A DNA stretch of 64,000 nucleotides. Source: Marinomonas gallaica. Lineage in GTDB: Bacteria; Pseudomonadota; Gammaproteobacteria; Pseudomonadales; Marinomonadaceae. The stretch spans positions 330,057-394,056 of the forward strand of contig NZ_LTAX01000002.1 of the NCBI RefSeq assembly GCF_001639745.1, read 5' to 3'. Below are positions 29,367-38,304 of this stretch, one piece after another. Position 1 is the stretch's first letter. Every line of letters starts with the position of its first letter. Below the pieces are notes generated by a model. It had not been told where the DNA came from and made no database searches. It worked only from the letters and a program-made list of their open reading frames with translations. The position numbers and the translations under genes are program-made.

Positions 29367-30443
29367 TTATTTCTTGATCTGACGAGCGTGATAAATCACA
29401 AAACCCTGCGCTTTATGAAGCTTTTGATGCTTACCTAACGAAGCATCGATCAATGGCGGGTAACGTAAGAAATCATTCGCAACTACGAACAGTTCGCCGT
29501 TTAAGGTCAAATGCTGTTTCACACCGATAAAGAAACGCTCTGCGATGGAGTAGTCGGTATGAACGCCTGAGTGGAATGGCGGATTGGTAATCACATAATT
29601 AAACCGGCCTTTCACATTATCCAAGCCATTCGATGCAATCAGCGTCAGCGCGGCACTTGCGTCATTGGCCGCAAACGTCAACTCGGTGGCTTTCAACGCC
29701 AAAGCCGAGTCATCCAATGCAGAAATATTGGCGCCCGTTTTTTGGTGTAACCACATACTGATAATGCCGTCACCACAACCAAAATCAAGCAAGCGCGCAT
29801 TGGCAACATCACTCATAAAACGATGCTGCGACAACTGTTCCAGCAGCAATGTCGTGCCTTTGTCGGCTTTCCCATGGCCAAACACGCCAGGAATGCTACA
29901 CAAGGTGAACGTCTGCCCTGCCACGTCTTGATCCCAGCGTTTGACCCATTTATCAAATACAAAGGGCGCCGCTTCACCCAGTTTACGCCCGCTAAACAGC
30001 AAACAGTGCTTGGCACTTTCAACTTTGCCCACTTCTTCAAGCGGCGCCACCAAGCGCTTCATAGAAGACTTCACACCACTTTTATTATCGCCCACTAACC
30101 AAACACAACCACCTTGCTTCAACAAAGGTAACGTGACCGCTAGAAGATAATCTAATAGCTCTTTCGCTTTCGGCTGATAAATAATGACGTGGTCAAATTC
30201 ATTCGCCTTGGTATCATCCCACTGGTGACCAAAGTGTAAAACGTCTTCGCCCATCCCCAGTCGAGTCAGAAGGTCGAACACTGTACGCGACTGACACCAA
30301 GCATAGACCGTTGCGTCTTTGCTTAAATTATGTGGGTAAGCGTCTTCTGGGTTGGCGAATAATACCTTGCCAGTGAAGTGAGATGCGTTGCGCTCTAGCA
30401 GTAAGCTAGGGGAATTAAGAGTCATAGGATCGAGATAGCTCAT
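29367..30443 (-). CDS. rsmC: 16S rRNA m2G1207 methyltransferase RsmC
   Basis: A 358-residue SAM-dependent methyltransferase with the duplicated RsmC layout: an inactive N-terminal methyltransferase-like half and an active C-terminal half with LLDFGCGDGIISMWLHQ for SAM and the NPPFHSG motif of N2-guanine methyltransferases. E. coli RsmC has 343 residues. It modifies G1207 of 16S rRNA in the small subunit. The start used overlaps the upstream gene by 29 bp; a second in-frame ATG at 30425 would leave an 11-bp overlap. Translationally coupled to the gamma-glutamylcyclotransferase-like gene. Confidence 0.9.
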   Translation of the reverse strand: MSYLDPMTLNSPSLLLERNASHFTGKVLFANPEDAYPHNLSKDATVYAWCQSRTVFDLLTRLGMGEDVLHFGHQWDDTKANEFDHVIIYQPKAKELLDYLLAVTLPLLKQGGCVWLVGDNKSGVKSSMKRLVAPLEEVGKVESAKHCLLFSGRKLGEAAPFVFDKWVKRWDQDVAGQTFTLCSIPGVFGHGKADKGTTLLLEQLSQHRFMSDVANARLLDFGCGDGIISMWLHQKTGANISALDDSALALKATELTFAANDASAALTLIASNGLDNVKGRFNYVITNPPFHSGVHTDYSIAERFFIGVKQHLTLNGELFVVANDFLRYPPLIDASLGKHQKLHKAQGFVIYHARQIKK

Positions 30444-31014
30444 GTAAGGTCAGGTTCGAGACTGGCGCTAATAAATGGTTCAAACGCTCAGTCGAAAGGT
30501 CTAGTTGGGCCCGAGGATAAATCGGTGTCGGGCGATCGTTCACCAGTGGCGCATGCCAGCCTTTGGTAAGCGATAAAAAATCATCAGTGAAAGCCGCGCC
30601 ATGCTCTAAGCATCCCGCTAGAATGACATCCACATAACTCAAAACAATCGGGTACACATGACACGGCTCTACCACTTGCTGCGTATGGTATACCCAATAG
30701 GTACCTTCTGGTAACGTTTCTTGGTGATAAGACTGTAATTGATGGCGCTCAAGTTGTGCACGCTGATAGCCCTGTTCACGCTCATCAAATAGTGGAAACT
30801 GATCTTCTTCCACTTCGATTAGCACGCCATTACAGGCTTTCGCTTCCGCTTTCATCACCGCTACAGAGCTCATTCCTAGAGCCGTAGACATCACCGCCCA
30901 CGATCGTTCATAGCCGAGTAACTTTACTGGCCACACTTGGCCTGTTTCACCCGTTTTAGCACGGCTTTCTGAGCTGATAAGGCTGCCGTAGCCTAGAATA
31001 AAGTGGCGGCTCAT
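30415..31014 (-). CDS. Gamma-glutamylcyclotransferase-fold protein
   Basis: A 199-residue protein starting MSRHFILGYGSLISSES. The YGSLI loop is the signature of the GGCT/AIG2 fold; a glutamate in the later EVEEDQFPLFDERE segment could be the catalytic acid. The ATG at 31014 is preceded by GAAGGA; a GTG five codons upstream lies inside that site. The family ranges from glutathione cyclotransferases (ChaC) to proteins of unknown role, and the typical ChaC motif is not fully present. It overlaps rsmC. Confidence 0.75.
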   Translation of the reverse strand: MSRHFILGYGSLISSESRAKTGETGQVWPVKLLGYERSWAVMSTALGMSSVAVMKAEAKACNGVLIEVEEDQFPLFDEREQGYQRAQLERHQLQSYHQETLPEGTYWVYHTQQVVEPCHVYPIVLSYVDVILAGCLEHGAAFTDDFLSLTKGWHAPLVNDRPTPIYPRAQLDLSTERLNHLLAPVSNLTLHELSRSYDS

Positions 31015-31108
31015 GGTCGATTCCTTCACAGGGTCACAAAGATAGAACCAAATGATAACGCGCGTTGCTGGCGGAGGCTAGCGGCTAAGCTCAGCCTCCG
31101 CCAATCGA

Positions 31109-31675
31109 TTAATGATGTGCGCTGTGCTCATCTTTATCTTTCATCTTATGACCCTCATGACTCTTCATGTCATCATGCTTCATCGTTGAATGGTCCATGT
31201 GTTTCATCGACATACCCGCTGGCATATAGCTCGCCATTTGCTCTGGGGACATCACCGGTGCTTGCATAGGAATGCGTTCACCATTTTTCATTACCAAGGT
31301 AAACGCGACTTGATCGCCGGCTTTAAAGGTTTTTTCTAAGCCAACCATCATGATGTGGTAACCACCAGGCTTTAGCATCGCTTGCCCATGTGCTGGTACA
31401 GCAACGTGCGGCACACGCTCCATAACCATAGTGTCGCCTTCCATTTTACTGATGTGGATCTCAACCGTGTCCGCTGCGTCACTTTCCACACCCACCAAAA
31501 AACGTTCTTGATCAGAATGATTGGTCAGCGTCACGTAAGCACCACTGGCTGGCGCGCCCGGCGGCATTGCTCGTACGGCGGGGTCGGACAATTCAATAGT
31601 GCTGGCCATTGCCAAGCTAGACACGGATGCTGCCGCTAACAATGCAACCGATGAAACAAACTGTTTAACAGGCAT
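31109..31675 (-). CDS. Periplasmic copper chaperone PCu(A)C
   Basis: A 188-residue secreted protein with a signal peptide (about 24 residues ending LAMA). The PCu(A)C core is visible: PGAPASGAYVTLTNHSD, the ligand region HISKMEGDTMVMERVPHVAV with the first His/Met pair, and LKPGGYHIMMVGL with the second. The C-terminal 40 residues are a Met/His-rich tail (MSMKHMDHSTMKHDD and onward), a flexible copper-collecting extension found in many members. It delivers Cu(I) to cytochrome oxidase or holds copper in the periplasm. A strong AGGAGGGCG precedes the ATG. The DUF2946-like gene immediately upstream on the same strand fits a copper locus. Confidence 0.88.
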   Translation of the reverse strand: MPVKQFVSSVALLAAASVSSLAMASTIELSDPAVRAMPPGAPASGAYVTLTNHSDQERFLVGVESDAADTVEIHISKMEGDTMVMERVPHVAVPAHGQAMLKPGGYHIMMVGLEKTFKAGDQVAFTLVMKNGERIPMQAPVMSPEQMASYMPAGMSMKHMDHSTMKHDDMKSHEGHKMKDKDEHSAHH

Positions 31676-31736
31676 AAATCGCCCTCCTAGAAATTGGGTA
31701 TTAGTTTTTTACGCGTATTGATATGTAACGGATGAT

Positions 31737-32141
31737 TTAAATAACCAAATTAGGAGGGGCTCGAGGAGAATAATGAGCATCGAAAGTCGCGAGAACGTGC
31801 CCATTAAGGGAGATTGCCCAGCGAGCTGGTGCAAAATTCATGTCTGGCAGAGGAAAATCAACGGCCAGAATAGACAGATGATCGACATTCAAACCACATT
31901 TACAACTGGCATGTAATTGGCCAATGTGGTCTTTCACTTTACTGTCTGAATATTCGGAAAGCGGTACTTTAATAAACTGTACGCCGTTCATTAAAGTACA
32001 TACACGCAGAACGACATAGTCATCTTGCACAACCGGCTGCGTTGGCACCACTAAGGGTCCCAGCAAGGACAGCATCCAGGCAAATAATACCCAGCGTCCG
32101 TATTTACGCAAACCTGAAGCGACTGTATTCGACATTGTCAT
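31737..32141 (-). CDS. DUF2946-like secreted protein, copper-associated
   Basis: A 134-residue protein with an N-terminal signal or anchor (residues 12-35, GRWVLFAWMLSLLGPLVV). After it come a Cys in VLRVCTLMNG, the pair CKCG and the C-terminal SPRAPPN ending. The short length, cysteine pair and RAPP-like tail fit the DUF2946 family, which often sits beside PCu(A)C and TonB-dependent copper receptors. The start ATG at 32141 is chosen over a longer frame. Probably co-transcribed with the PCu(A)C gene 61 bp downstream. Function in copper handling is inferred from context. Confidence 0.65.
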   Translation of the reverse strand: MTMSNTVASGLRKYGRWVLFAWMLSLLGPLVVPTQPVVQDDYVVLRVCTLMNGVQFIKVPLSEYSDSKVKDHIGQLHASCKCGLNVDHLSILAVDFPLPDMNFAPARWAISLNGHVLATFDAHYSPRAPPNLVI

Positions 32142-32337
32142 CTCAACATTAGAAGTAGCGATATTGTAGATAAAACCCTTCGTAAAGGATAGTGCGCGCG
32201 CAGCACACTGTCTCATCACGTTACGCAGGCAGCCTCTATAGAATGAGTGGCGGGCTCGAAACAAGAGAAGCTGCTAAAATCCACAGCAGCTTCCCCTATT
32301 TTTAACCGTTAAAACGCGCTATAAAAACTAGTAATAA

Positions 32338-33483
32338 CTAGCGCACAATCGCAATTACAACATCCATAACATTGGTGTTGGTTGGACCCGTAATAAAGAT
32401 GCCATCATGCTCTCGTAGATACGTCCCCGCATCAGCGCGTTTAAGCGCATCACGCACTTGCTCTACGTTTACGGCTGTCGAACCGTCCACAATACCGCCA
32501 GCTGCATCGGTTGGACCATCACTGCCATCCGTACCTGCAACCAAAATCAGTATGTCATCACGGCCGACAATATGCTGTGCCAAACCTAAGGCTAACGCTT
32601 GGTTACGACCGCCACTACCAGGATTCTCTGGCAATTTTACCGTCGGTTCGCCACCGTAGATGTACACACCAGGCGTTGCTTTCGCTAACTCTTGACCAAT
32701 ACGCTCCGATAATACAAGTACATCATCGTAAAGACACTCTTGGTTATCATTGACGGTAAAGCCTAGCGCTTTGGCTTTTGTTGCCGCCGCGGTACGCGCT
32801 ACTTCGTTGGTTGCAATCAGGTCAACGCTCGACTTTGTCGGACAACGCTTCGTATCACCCGTTCCTGAGCCAATGGTCGCAATGCTGTCGCCCTCTACGT
32901 CCGAAATCGCTAAGACGCGCACTTCCGCACCTTTAAAGTTCAACAGCAGCTTACCGTCTTTGATTAGCGAGGTTTCTTTGCGGCGCGCATTGATTTGACC
33001 AATGTTATAACCGGCCGCCAGCATTTGGTCTGTCAATTGCTGCCAATCTTCTAATGACACATCTTCAGGTAAGGCTTCTGATAGAGCCGACGTTCCCCCT
33101 GAAACAAGCAGCAATAGCTTGCTACCAGGCACCATGGCGTCGACTGTCGCCAGCATTTCTTTACCGGCATCTAATGAATGCTGATCTGGCACAGGGTGCG
33201 CCGATTCGATCACTGTCACATTAGGCGCCGCCCACATGGTCTGATCGGTGTGATCGTATTTGGTCACCAGCAGAGCTGGACACTCTGGATTTGAGGCCGC
33301 CAGCGCTCCGGCACACATGCCGCTCGCGGCCTTACCTACAGCAATTATTTGATCTGGCTTAAATCCGTCAAATCCCGATACAGCTCGATACGTTGCACTG
33401 TACCCTGCGACCGCATCAATGGCGGCTTCAAAAATAGCAACTGCGGAATCTTTATCAACTGAATGCAACTCTATTCCCCTCAT
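32338..33483 (-). CDS. D-glycerate 2-kinase (MOFRL family)
   Basis: A 381-residue kinase of the GckA/TtuD (MOFRL) family, which phosphorylates D-glycerate at position 2. Visible are the IIAVGKAASGMCAGAL loop, ESAHPVPDQHSLDAGKEML, LLLVSGGTSALSEALPE, the KETSLIKDGKLL segment, the GGRNQALAL motif, and the TDGSDGPTDAAGGIVDG block that binds nucleotide and metal. TAGGA lies before the ATG. The gene is 102 bp downstream of the aminotransferase-dehydrogenase fusion and on the same strand. That suggests a shared glycerate/serine pathway, although a terminator-like hairpin sits between them. Confidence 0.9.
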   Translation of the reverse strand: MRGIELHSVDKDSAVAIFEAAIDAVAGYSATYRAVSGFDGFKPDQIIAVGKAASGMCAGALAASNPECPALLVTKYDHTDQTMWAAPNVTVIESAHPVPDQHSLDAGKEMLATVDAMVPGSKLLLLVSGGTSALSEALPEDVSLEDWQQLTDQMLAAGYNIGQINARRKETSLIKDGKLLLNFKGAEVRVLAISDVEGDSIATIGSGTGDTKRCPTKSSVDLIATNEVARTAAATKAKALGFTVNDNQECLYDDVLVLSERIGQELAKATPGVYIYGGEPTVKLPENPGSGGRNQALALGLAQHIVGRDDILILVAGTDGSDGPTDAAGGIVDGSTAVNVEQVRDALKRADAGTYLREHDGIFITGPTNTNVMDVVIAIVR

Positions 33484-33509
33484 TTTCCTAGCGGCATAAA
33501 ATATAAAAA

Positions 33510-33550
33510 AGCCGCATCAGCAGGACTTACGTCACGGCGTTGATGCGGCT
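33510..33550 (-). terminator. Terminator or attenuator between the fusion gene and glycerate kinase
   Basis: AGCCGCATCA (33510-33519) pairs with TGATGCGGCT (33541-33550). On the minus strand the stem is followed by TTTTTTAT. It would end most fusion-gene transcripts, letting only a fraction continue into the kinase gene. Confidence 0.85.
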
Positions 33551-33584
33551 TATCGAGCTATCTATTGGAACTGACTAATAGCAA

Positions 33585-36560
33585 TTATTTTCCAAATGGA
33601 CCTTGAAGACCATTTTGTGCAAGTAGCGTACCGTAGATATTAGAGTTCAATACCATCATCTCTGTGTACTCTGCAATCAATGCCGCACGCTTGTCTGCAT
33701 CTTCTGTTGCGTTAATTGCACCCCAGTAAGCCGCCAATTGTGTTGCACTGTCTGCAAGTTGCTTGATCTGCTCAGCAGATAAGTTCGCAACCGAGCTAGA
33801 GTTCACTTTACCCACACCGTTTACTGTTTTAGCGCCGCCATCTGTGAAGCCAGCTGGTAGATCGCCTTTTAGATTCACAACTTTACCGTACTGAATAACC
33901 GATAGAAGTTGATCAACAGCTTGCTTAGCACCTTCCACACGTGAAACGTGCTCAGTATCTGCTGCAGCGTGTGGTAGAAGCTCCATCTTACCGACGTGTT
34001 TTTCGTAAATGTTACGGTATGGAACCATAGGACCAGACAATTCGCCAGTCTCTGGATCTTTAAATAGATCAGCATCGATGGCTGCGTAGCGGATTTGGCC
34101 GCTTGCTAATGCTGCATCAAGCGCTTCGATATCAACCACTTCACCGCGGTCGTAGTTTACTAGTACGGCACCTTGGTTCATCGCAGAGAATACTTCTGCA
34201 TTGATGATGTCAGAGTTAGCAAACTTGCCAGTGTCAGCATTGAATGCACCTAGGCCAGTATGTGGGCTAAGAACATCAGCGTCTTGCGCTGCTTCAACGA
34301 TGCTAGACGCGAATGTGAACCCTTCAGATTCGATCCACTGCTGGTGAGCAGGACGCGCGTATACCGATACATTCATACCGAATGCTGCACCCAGTTTCGC
34401 AACTTCACGACCGATGTTACCGTAACCAACAACAGCAAGTTTCTTGCCTTCAAGCTTAGTGGTTGGGAATTCCGCTAGGTTCTTACCTGTGTCGAAGTCA
34501 CCAGCCACAACACGATCGTGCATTGCGCTTACTTGAAGATCTGGAAGCACTTTAAGCAGTGCTTTCATTGCGGCTTGTGCTGTTGCACGAGAGTTGAAGC
34601 TTGGCGTGTTCATCAGTGGTGCGACACCACCTTCACCGTTACCGCCGCCCCAGCTCGCAGAACCCATGTTACCCGTACCCGCACCAATGCGTACGCCACC
34701 TAGCTCGAATTTAGATTCAGCTGGGAAGAAAGTTGCCGCAGCGATCACAGCATCGTATTGGCCTTCACCCGTTTCCGCTAGTAGCTCGTCTTCACGGCTT
34801 AGGCTTGGCTGGTAGAAGAAATGTACTTTGCCTTTCGCAAGATCGCCCGCTTCAGAAACAGAACCGAAGTGGAATTCACCGCCTTGAGACTTAATGTAGG
34901 CTGCCACTTCACTGCAATCGGCTTCGCCATCTGCATTGAATACCATGCCAACTAGGTCAGCGATTAGTACTTTGTAAGCGCGGTTAGCGTCGTCTACACG
35001 AACGTCAGCAGCGTTTGATGCAGAAACAGCGCTTTCGAAAGACTCACCTTGCTCCGCTAGAATTTCTTCTAGGACAGCGTTTTTCGCACGTAGGTAGCAG
35101 TACTGGATGTTGTCTAGTAGTGCGGTAATGTCAGTCGTTGGACGGATGCCACCGATCCAAGCACGGTAGTCGCCTGGAGAACCTGGGAATGCGTTCACGT
35201 AACGTGCAACGTCTAGACCTTTCTCATGCGTACCATCAGTGTGAGTAATACCTTCGTAACCTAGCATTTGCTTAGATTTCACGATGATACGGTTGTGTAC
35301 GTCTGCATCTGTGATGTCTTGGTCAGTTACTTTCAGAAGGGTAACCGCTGCACCACGAGAATCAGAGTTTTCTACACCCAATTCAAATAGGTCGTTGTTG
35401 GCAATCCACTCGTTTACTAGCACACGGTTTTGCGCAGAGCGTGCGTTCAGTGTGTAAACGTCACCGATCATGCGCTCGTTGCGTAGTACAGCGAAAGTGG
35501 TTTCAGCAAACGCAAGCGTACTGAATGTGTTAATGATACCACCCAGCATTTGGTCTTTTTCAGCGTCGTAGATAGGGCCAAGATCTGTGGTTTTTTCGCT
35601 TGATAGAGGTGCTTTTGCATCGCGTGGCACAGCAATTTTCAACTGACGAGGAATCGCCCATGCTGGATCTTTTTGGTTCGCATTGATACGCGCAAGTGCT
35701 GGTTTAGTCAGAGAGACGATGAAGTAACCAGAGATACCACCGATGGCCTTTTGAAACGGCATGAACATGTTACATTTTGTCAACACGCCATCTACTAGCT
35801 CTTTTGACCAAGGCATCGCACCTAGAAGAGATGTCGCGTCGATTACCGCGTGGTGTTCTTCTGGGTTTGCGTCAACCCATTCTAGAAGGTTGCGGATTTC
35901 TTGCTCTGTGTAAGTGGTTGCACCCGTTGTTTCGTGACCAACGCCAAAGAACAACTTAACGCCTTTCTCTTGTAGGAAAGATGCGCTAGGAATCGCGCCT
36001 TCGCCTTCTGCGAAAAGGATACGGCTTTCGTCACCGTTGGTTGCATAACGTTGAAGTTCTGTTAGCTGAGTACCCCAAGATTGACGGAAGAAACCGCCAG
36101 CTTTGCCTTCTTCTGATTCAGGCTTAGGCGTATCAACAAACACGATTTGTGACGGATCGTTTGCTGTCATCAAGTGAAGCGCCGCAGCCGTAAAGCCACT
36201 GTGACCACCACCAAGACCTACCGCCATGCTGTTGGCTTTAGGGAAACCAAAGTAACGGTGGATTTCACGCATCATGTCATTAAGAACTTTATCTGCAGGG
36301 TAACCACGGTGCATACCACGACCAAGTTCAGCCGTTGTGAAACTGCCAACACGGTTACCTTTGTCATCCAGTTTTGGATAGTTTTCTTCTATCCAAGCAT
36401 CAAATTCAAAGCGTAATTGACGTGCATCAACTTCATTCTGAGTCATATCCGTGATAGGACCGACACCAAAAAACTGGTTGCTAGTCGCTTTAGGCGCACC
36501 GTTTTGAGTCATAGAAAGCGCACTGGCGCGTGCGGATTTGATTTGCTCAATAGAAGTCAT
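33585..36560 (-). CDS. Fused SerC-like aminotransferase and SerA-like D-2-hydroxyacid dehydrogenase
   Basis: A 991-residue fusion. Residues 25-505 are a class-V, SerC-like PLP aminotransferase: FFGVGPITDMT start, cofactor Asp241 in HAVIDATSLLG and probable Schiff-base Lys271 in FMPFQKAIGGISG. Residues 525-905 are a D-2-hydroxyacid dehydrogenase: NAD loop LAVVGYGNIGREVAKLGAAF near 708, VNYDRGEVVD with the substrate Arg near 805, and the catalytic histidine in LLPHAAADTE (864). A 70-residue helical tail follows. The domains match phosphoserine transaminase and phosphoglycerate dehydrogenase in type, but the glycerate kinase neighbour also allows serine-to-hydroxypyruvate-to-glycerate catabolism. 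Preferred codons throughout suggest strong expression. Confidence 0.85.
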   Translation of the reverse strand: MTSIEQIKSARASALSMTQNGAPKATSNQFFGVGPITDMTQNEVDARQLRFEFDAWIEENYPKLDDKGNRVGSFTTAELGRGMHRGYPADKVLNDMMREIHRYFGFPKANSMAVGLGGGHSGFTAAALHLMTANDPSQIVFVDTPKPESEEGKAGGFFRQSWGTQLTELQRYATNGDESRILFAEGEGAIPSASFLQEKGVKLFFGVGHETTGATTYTEQEIRNLLEWVDANPEEHHAVIDATSLLGAMPWSKELVDGVLTKCNMFMPFQKAIGGISGYFIVSLTKPALARINANQKDPAWAIPRQLKIAVPRDAKAPLSSEKTTDLGPIYDAEKDQMLGGIINTFSTLAFAETTFAVLRNERMIGDVYTLNARSAQNRVLVNEWIANNDLFELGVENSDSRGAAVTLLKVTDQDITDADVHNRIIVKSKQMLGYEGITHTDGTHEKGLDVARYVNAFPGSPGDYRAWIGGIRPTTDITALLDNIQYCYLRAKNAVLEEILAEQGESFESAVSASNAADVRVDDANRAYKVLIADLVGMVFNADGEADCSEVAAYIKSQGGEFHFGSVSEAGDLAKGKVHFFYQPSLSREDELLAETGEGQYDAVIAAATFFPAESKFELGGVRIGAGTGNMGSASWGGGNGEGGVAPLMNTPSFNSRATAQAAMKALLKVLPDLQVSAMHDRVVAGDFDTGKNLAEFPTTKLEGKKLAVVGYGNIGREVAKLGAAFGMNVSVYARPAHQQWIESEGFTFASSIVEAAQDADVLSPHTGLGAFNADTGKFANSDIINAEVFSAMNQGAVLVNYDRGEVVDIEALDAALASGQIRYAAIDADLFKDPETGELSGPMVPYRNIYEKHVGKMELLPHAAADTEHVSRVEGAKQAVDQLLSVIQYGKVVNLKGDLPAGFTDGGAKTVNGVGKVNSSSVANLSAEQIKQLADSATQLAAYWGAINATEDADKRAALIAEYTEMMVLNSNIYGTLLAQNGLQGPFGK

Positions 36561-37061
36561 CTTTTCGTTACCTGCAAGATAGTTAAATTCGTATGCTCTG
36601 GCGTTTTAATTTTTTTAAAACCAGATAAGGACTCTCTGTCTTATTCTGGGAATAATGCGTTCAGCTTTGATCAGCATTTCGACAGAGCATTGCTTCTTTG
36701 TTTAAGTACAAAACGATATAAGAAAGAAAATCTGTATAACATTTGTGCTAGTACACTTAGTGTAATCGTGTTTAAACGTGTGGATGTATACTAAAAACGT
36801 CAAAATTATGCGCTTCTACTACACATGTAGAATAAGACAGAGAGGAAAAGTCACGGTATTTAGCTCAGCGATCGAGTAATCACAATGTCAAAGAAAACTA
36901 AGCCATTGAAATGAGAAGGCAAGCAACAGCCATGATAATGGGATTTCAGATAGGGTTATCGCGTTTTTGAAGAAGCAGATAAAGCAGATCTTAACGGTCG
37001 GGCCCTCCTTTTGTGTCAGCGTATTTCAAGACGAGACACAAAAATCTTTCAGGGGCCGTCA
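36561..37061. other. Intergenic leader and promoter region of the fusion gene
   Basis: 501 bp. The part next to the fusion gene (36561-36800) is A+T-rich and should hold its promoter. At its far end TTTTGTGTC (37009-37017) and GACACAAAA (37035-37043) form an inverted repeat that could end the GNAT gene transcript, which stops at 37062. An open frame on the plus strand (36417-36794) crosses the fusion gene start and is not credible. Confidence 0.5.
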
Positions 37062-37478
37062 CTATCCGTCAATTAATTTACCCATACTAATACGTTTTTC
37101 TACTTCAAATCCCAAAGATTCATAGAAAGCAATCAGTTCAGGGTTGTTCACCTCGCGTACCTGCAAATTCACTTTAATACAACCAAGAGATTGCAGTGTC
37201 TGAAACGAAGCATTAATCAAATTTGTCCCGACACCTTTACGACGGTAATCTGGGTGTACAGCGACGGCATACAGCCAGCCACGGTGACCGTCATAGCCAA
37301 GCATACAGGCACCAATTAACTTGCCTTCTTCCCAAGCCACTAAAATCAGATCATCAACATCCAGTTTCGTGGGTAACATAGAGCGTGGTGCATTGTGGGA
37401 CGGATCATCGGGAAAGACCATTTCCCAAAGCTCTACCAATGGTTCTAAATCAATGGGTTGTACCCTTCTTATCGTCAT
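37062..37478 (-). CDS. ypeA: GNAT-family acetyltransferase, YpeA-like
   Basis: A 138-residue GNAT protein very like E. coli YpeA (141 residues): LVELWEMVFPDDPSHN, GACMLGYDGHRGWLYAVAVH and the acetyl-CoA loop PDYRRKGVGTNLINA, then LQVREVNNPELIAFYESLGF. The substrate is not known. GGAG lies before the ATG at 37478; a GTG one codon upstream is possible. Confidence 0.85.
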   Translation of the reverse strand: MTIRRVQPIDLEPLVELWEMVFPDDPSHNAPRSMLPTKLDVDDLILVAWEEGKLIGACMLGYDGHRGWLYAVAVHPDYRRKGVGTNLINASFQTLQSLGCIKVNLQVREVNNPELIAFYESLGFEVEKRISMGKLIDG

Positions 37479-37756
37479 CACACCTACTCCTATGAGGACA
37501 CCTGTTTACATACCAATATATACAAAAGCACCATCAATGCACATCATGGCCCTAAATAGTTGCTATTAGATTTCTCAATTTAACAAATATATAAGAGGAA
37601 ATGCATAATTCTGCAATATTGACACTCTTTATAGACCGATGATCGCTCCGCTGTTTATCTTCATAGCGAAGGTCTAGCAAAGTCCGTCAGCCGCCATTTT
37701 GCCCTTCATCATAAAAAGAATTTCCAGTGCAACGCGAACTCTTCAATGCTCATATG

Positions 37757-37786
37757 GTCTGTTACAGGGTAAAATACGTAACAGAC
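37757..37786. promoter_or_regulatory. Inverted repeat before the membrane-anchored protein gene
   Basis: GTCTGTTAC (37757-37765) and GTAACAGAC (37778-37786) are perfect inverted 9-mers separated by 12 nt, about 30 bp before the next gene start. It could be an operator or a 5' hairpin. The GTAAAATAC between them resembles a -10 region. Confidence 0.4.
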
Positions 37787-37815
37787 TAAATACTCGATCA
37801 AAGAAACTCTGACTT

Positions 37816-38304
37816 ATGAAATTTTTCAGCAAAGTTGAGCTGCTGTTTTACGCTGGCGCATTTGTGTCTGTGTTTGGTGTAGCGGCCATCGTTAAAATGA
37901 TTCACTCGGAAGACCCGCTTCCAGAGGCATTAGGACCTTGTAATTTAGACACTGGTGCCTGCTATTTACAGGAAACGCCGAAACGCTTTAACGGTGCAAC
38001 CATCCAATTTGAAGACGGCATACGTTTGAATCGACGTATTAATACTACGTTGGAATTACCAAAAGCGGTTCAAAATGCTCAAGCCGTCACGCTCGTACTT
38101 GAAGGACGAGACATGTACCTAGGTGTCTACGAATACCCGCTAAGAAAATTGCCGGATAATACATGGCAAAACCACGTCGTCGTGCCCTTATGTACCGATG
38201 AACGTATGCAGTGGGTGCTGAAAGTTCAAATGGTCGACGCCATGGGACGAGATCAAGAGTGGGCTTACTTATTCGATATTGAAAACCCAAATGAAGCCCT
38301 GTAA
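37816..38304 (+). CDS. Membrane-anchored periplasmic protein, function unknown
   Basis: A 162-residue protein with one N-terminal membrane anchor (about 10-27, FYAGAFVSVFGVAAIVKM) and a periplasmic domain that looks like a beta-sandwich with a conserved-looking cysteine pair (GPCNLDTGACYLQ) and a further Cys in VVPLCTDERM. I do not recognise the family. Its end overlaps the glycosylase gene by 14 bp, so the two are co-translated. Confidence 0.65.
   Translation: MKFFSKVELLFYAGAFVSVFGVAAIVKMIHSEDPLPEALGPCNLDTGACYLQETPKRFNGATIQFEDGIRLNRRINTTLELPKAVQNAQAVTLVLEGRDMYLGVYEYPLRKLPDNTWQNHVVVPLCTDERMQWVLKVQMVDAMGRDQEWAYLFDIENPNEAL

Noticed and set aside
36417..36794. 125-residue open frame on the plus strand
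   Set aside because: It crosses the start of the highly expressed fusion gene on the other strand, has no ribosome site and no domain.
37009..37043. Inverted repeat as an IS end
   Set aside because: No transposase or target duplication nearby; a terminator for the GNAT gene is simpler.
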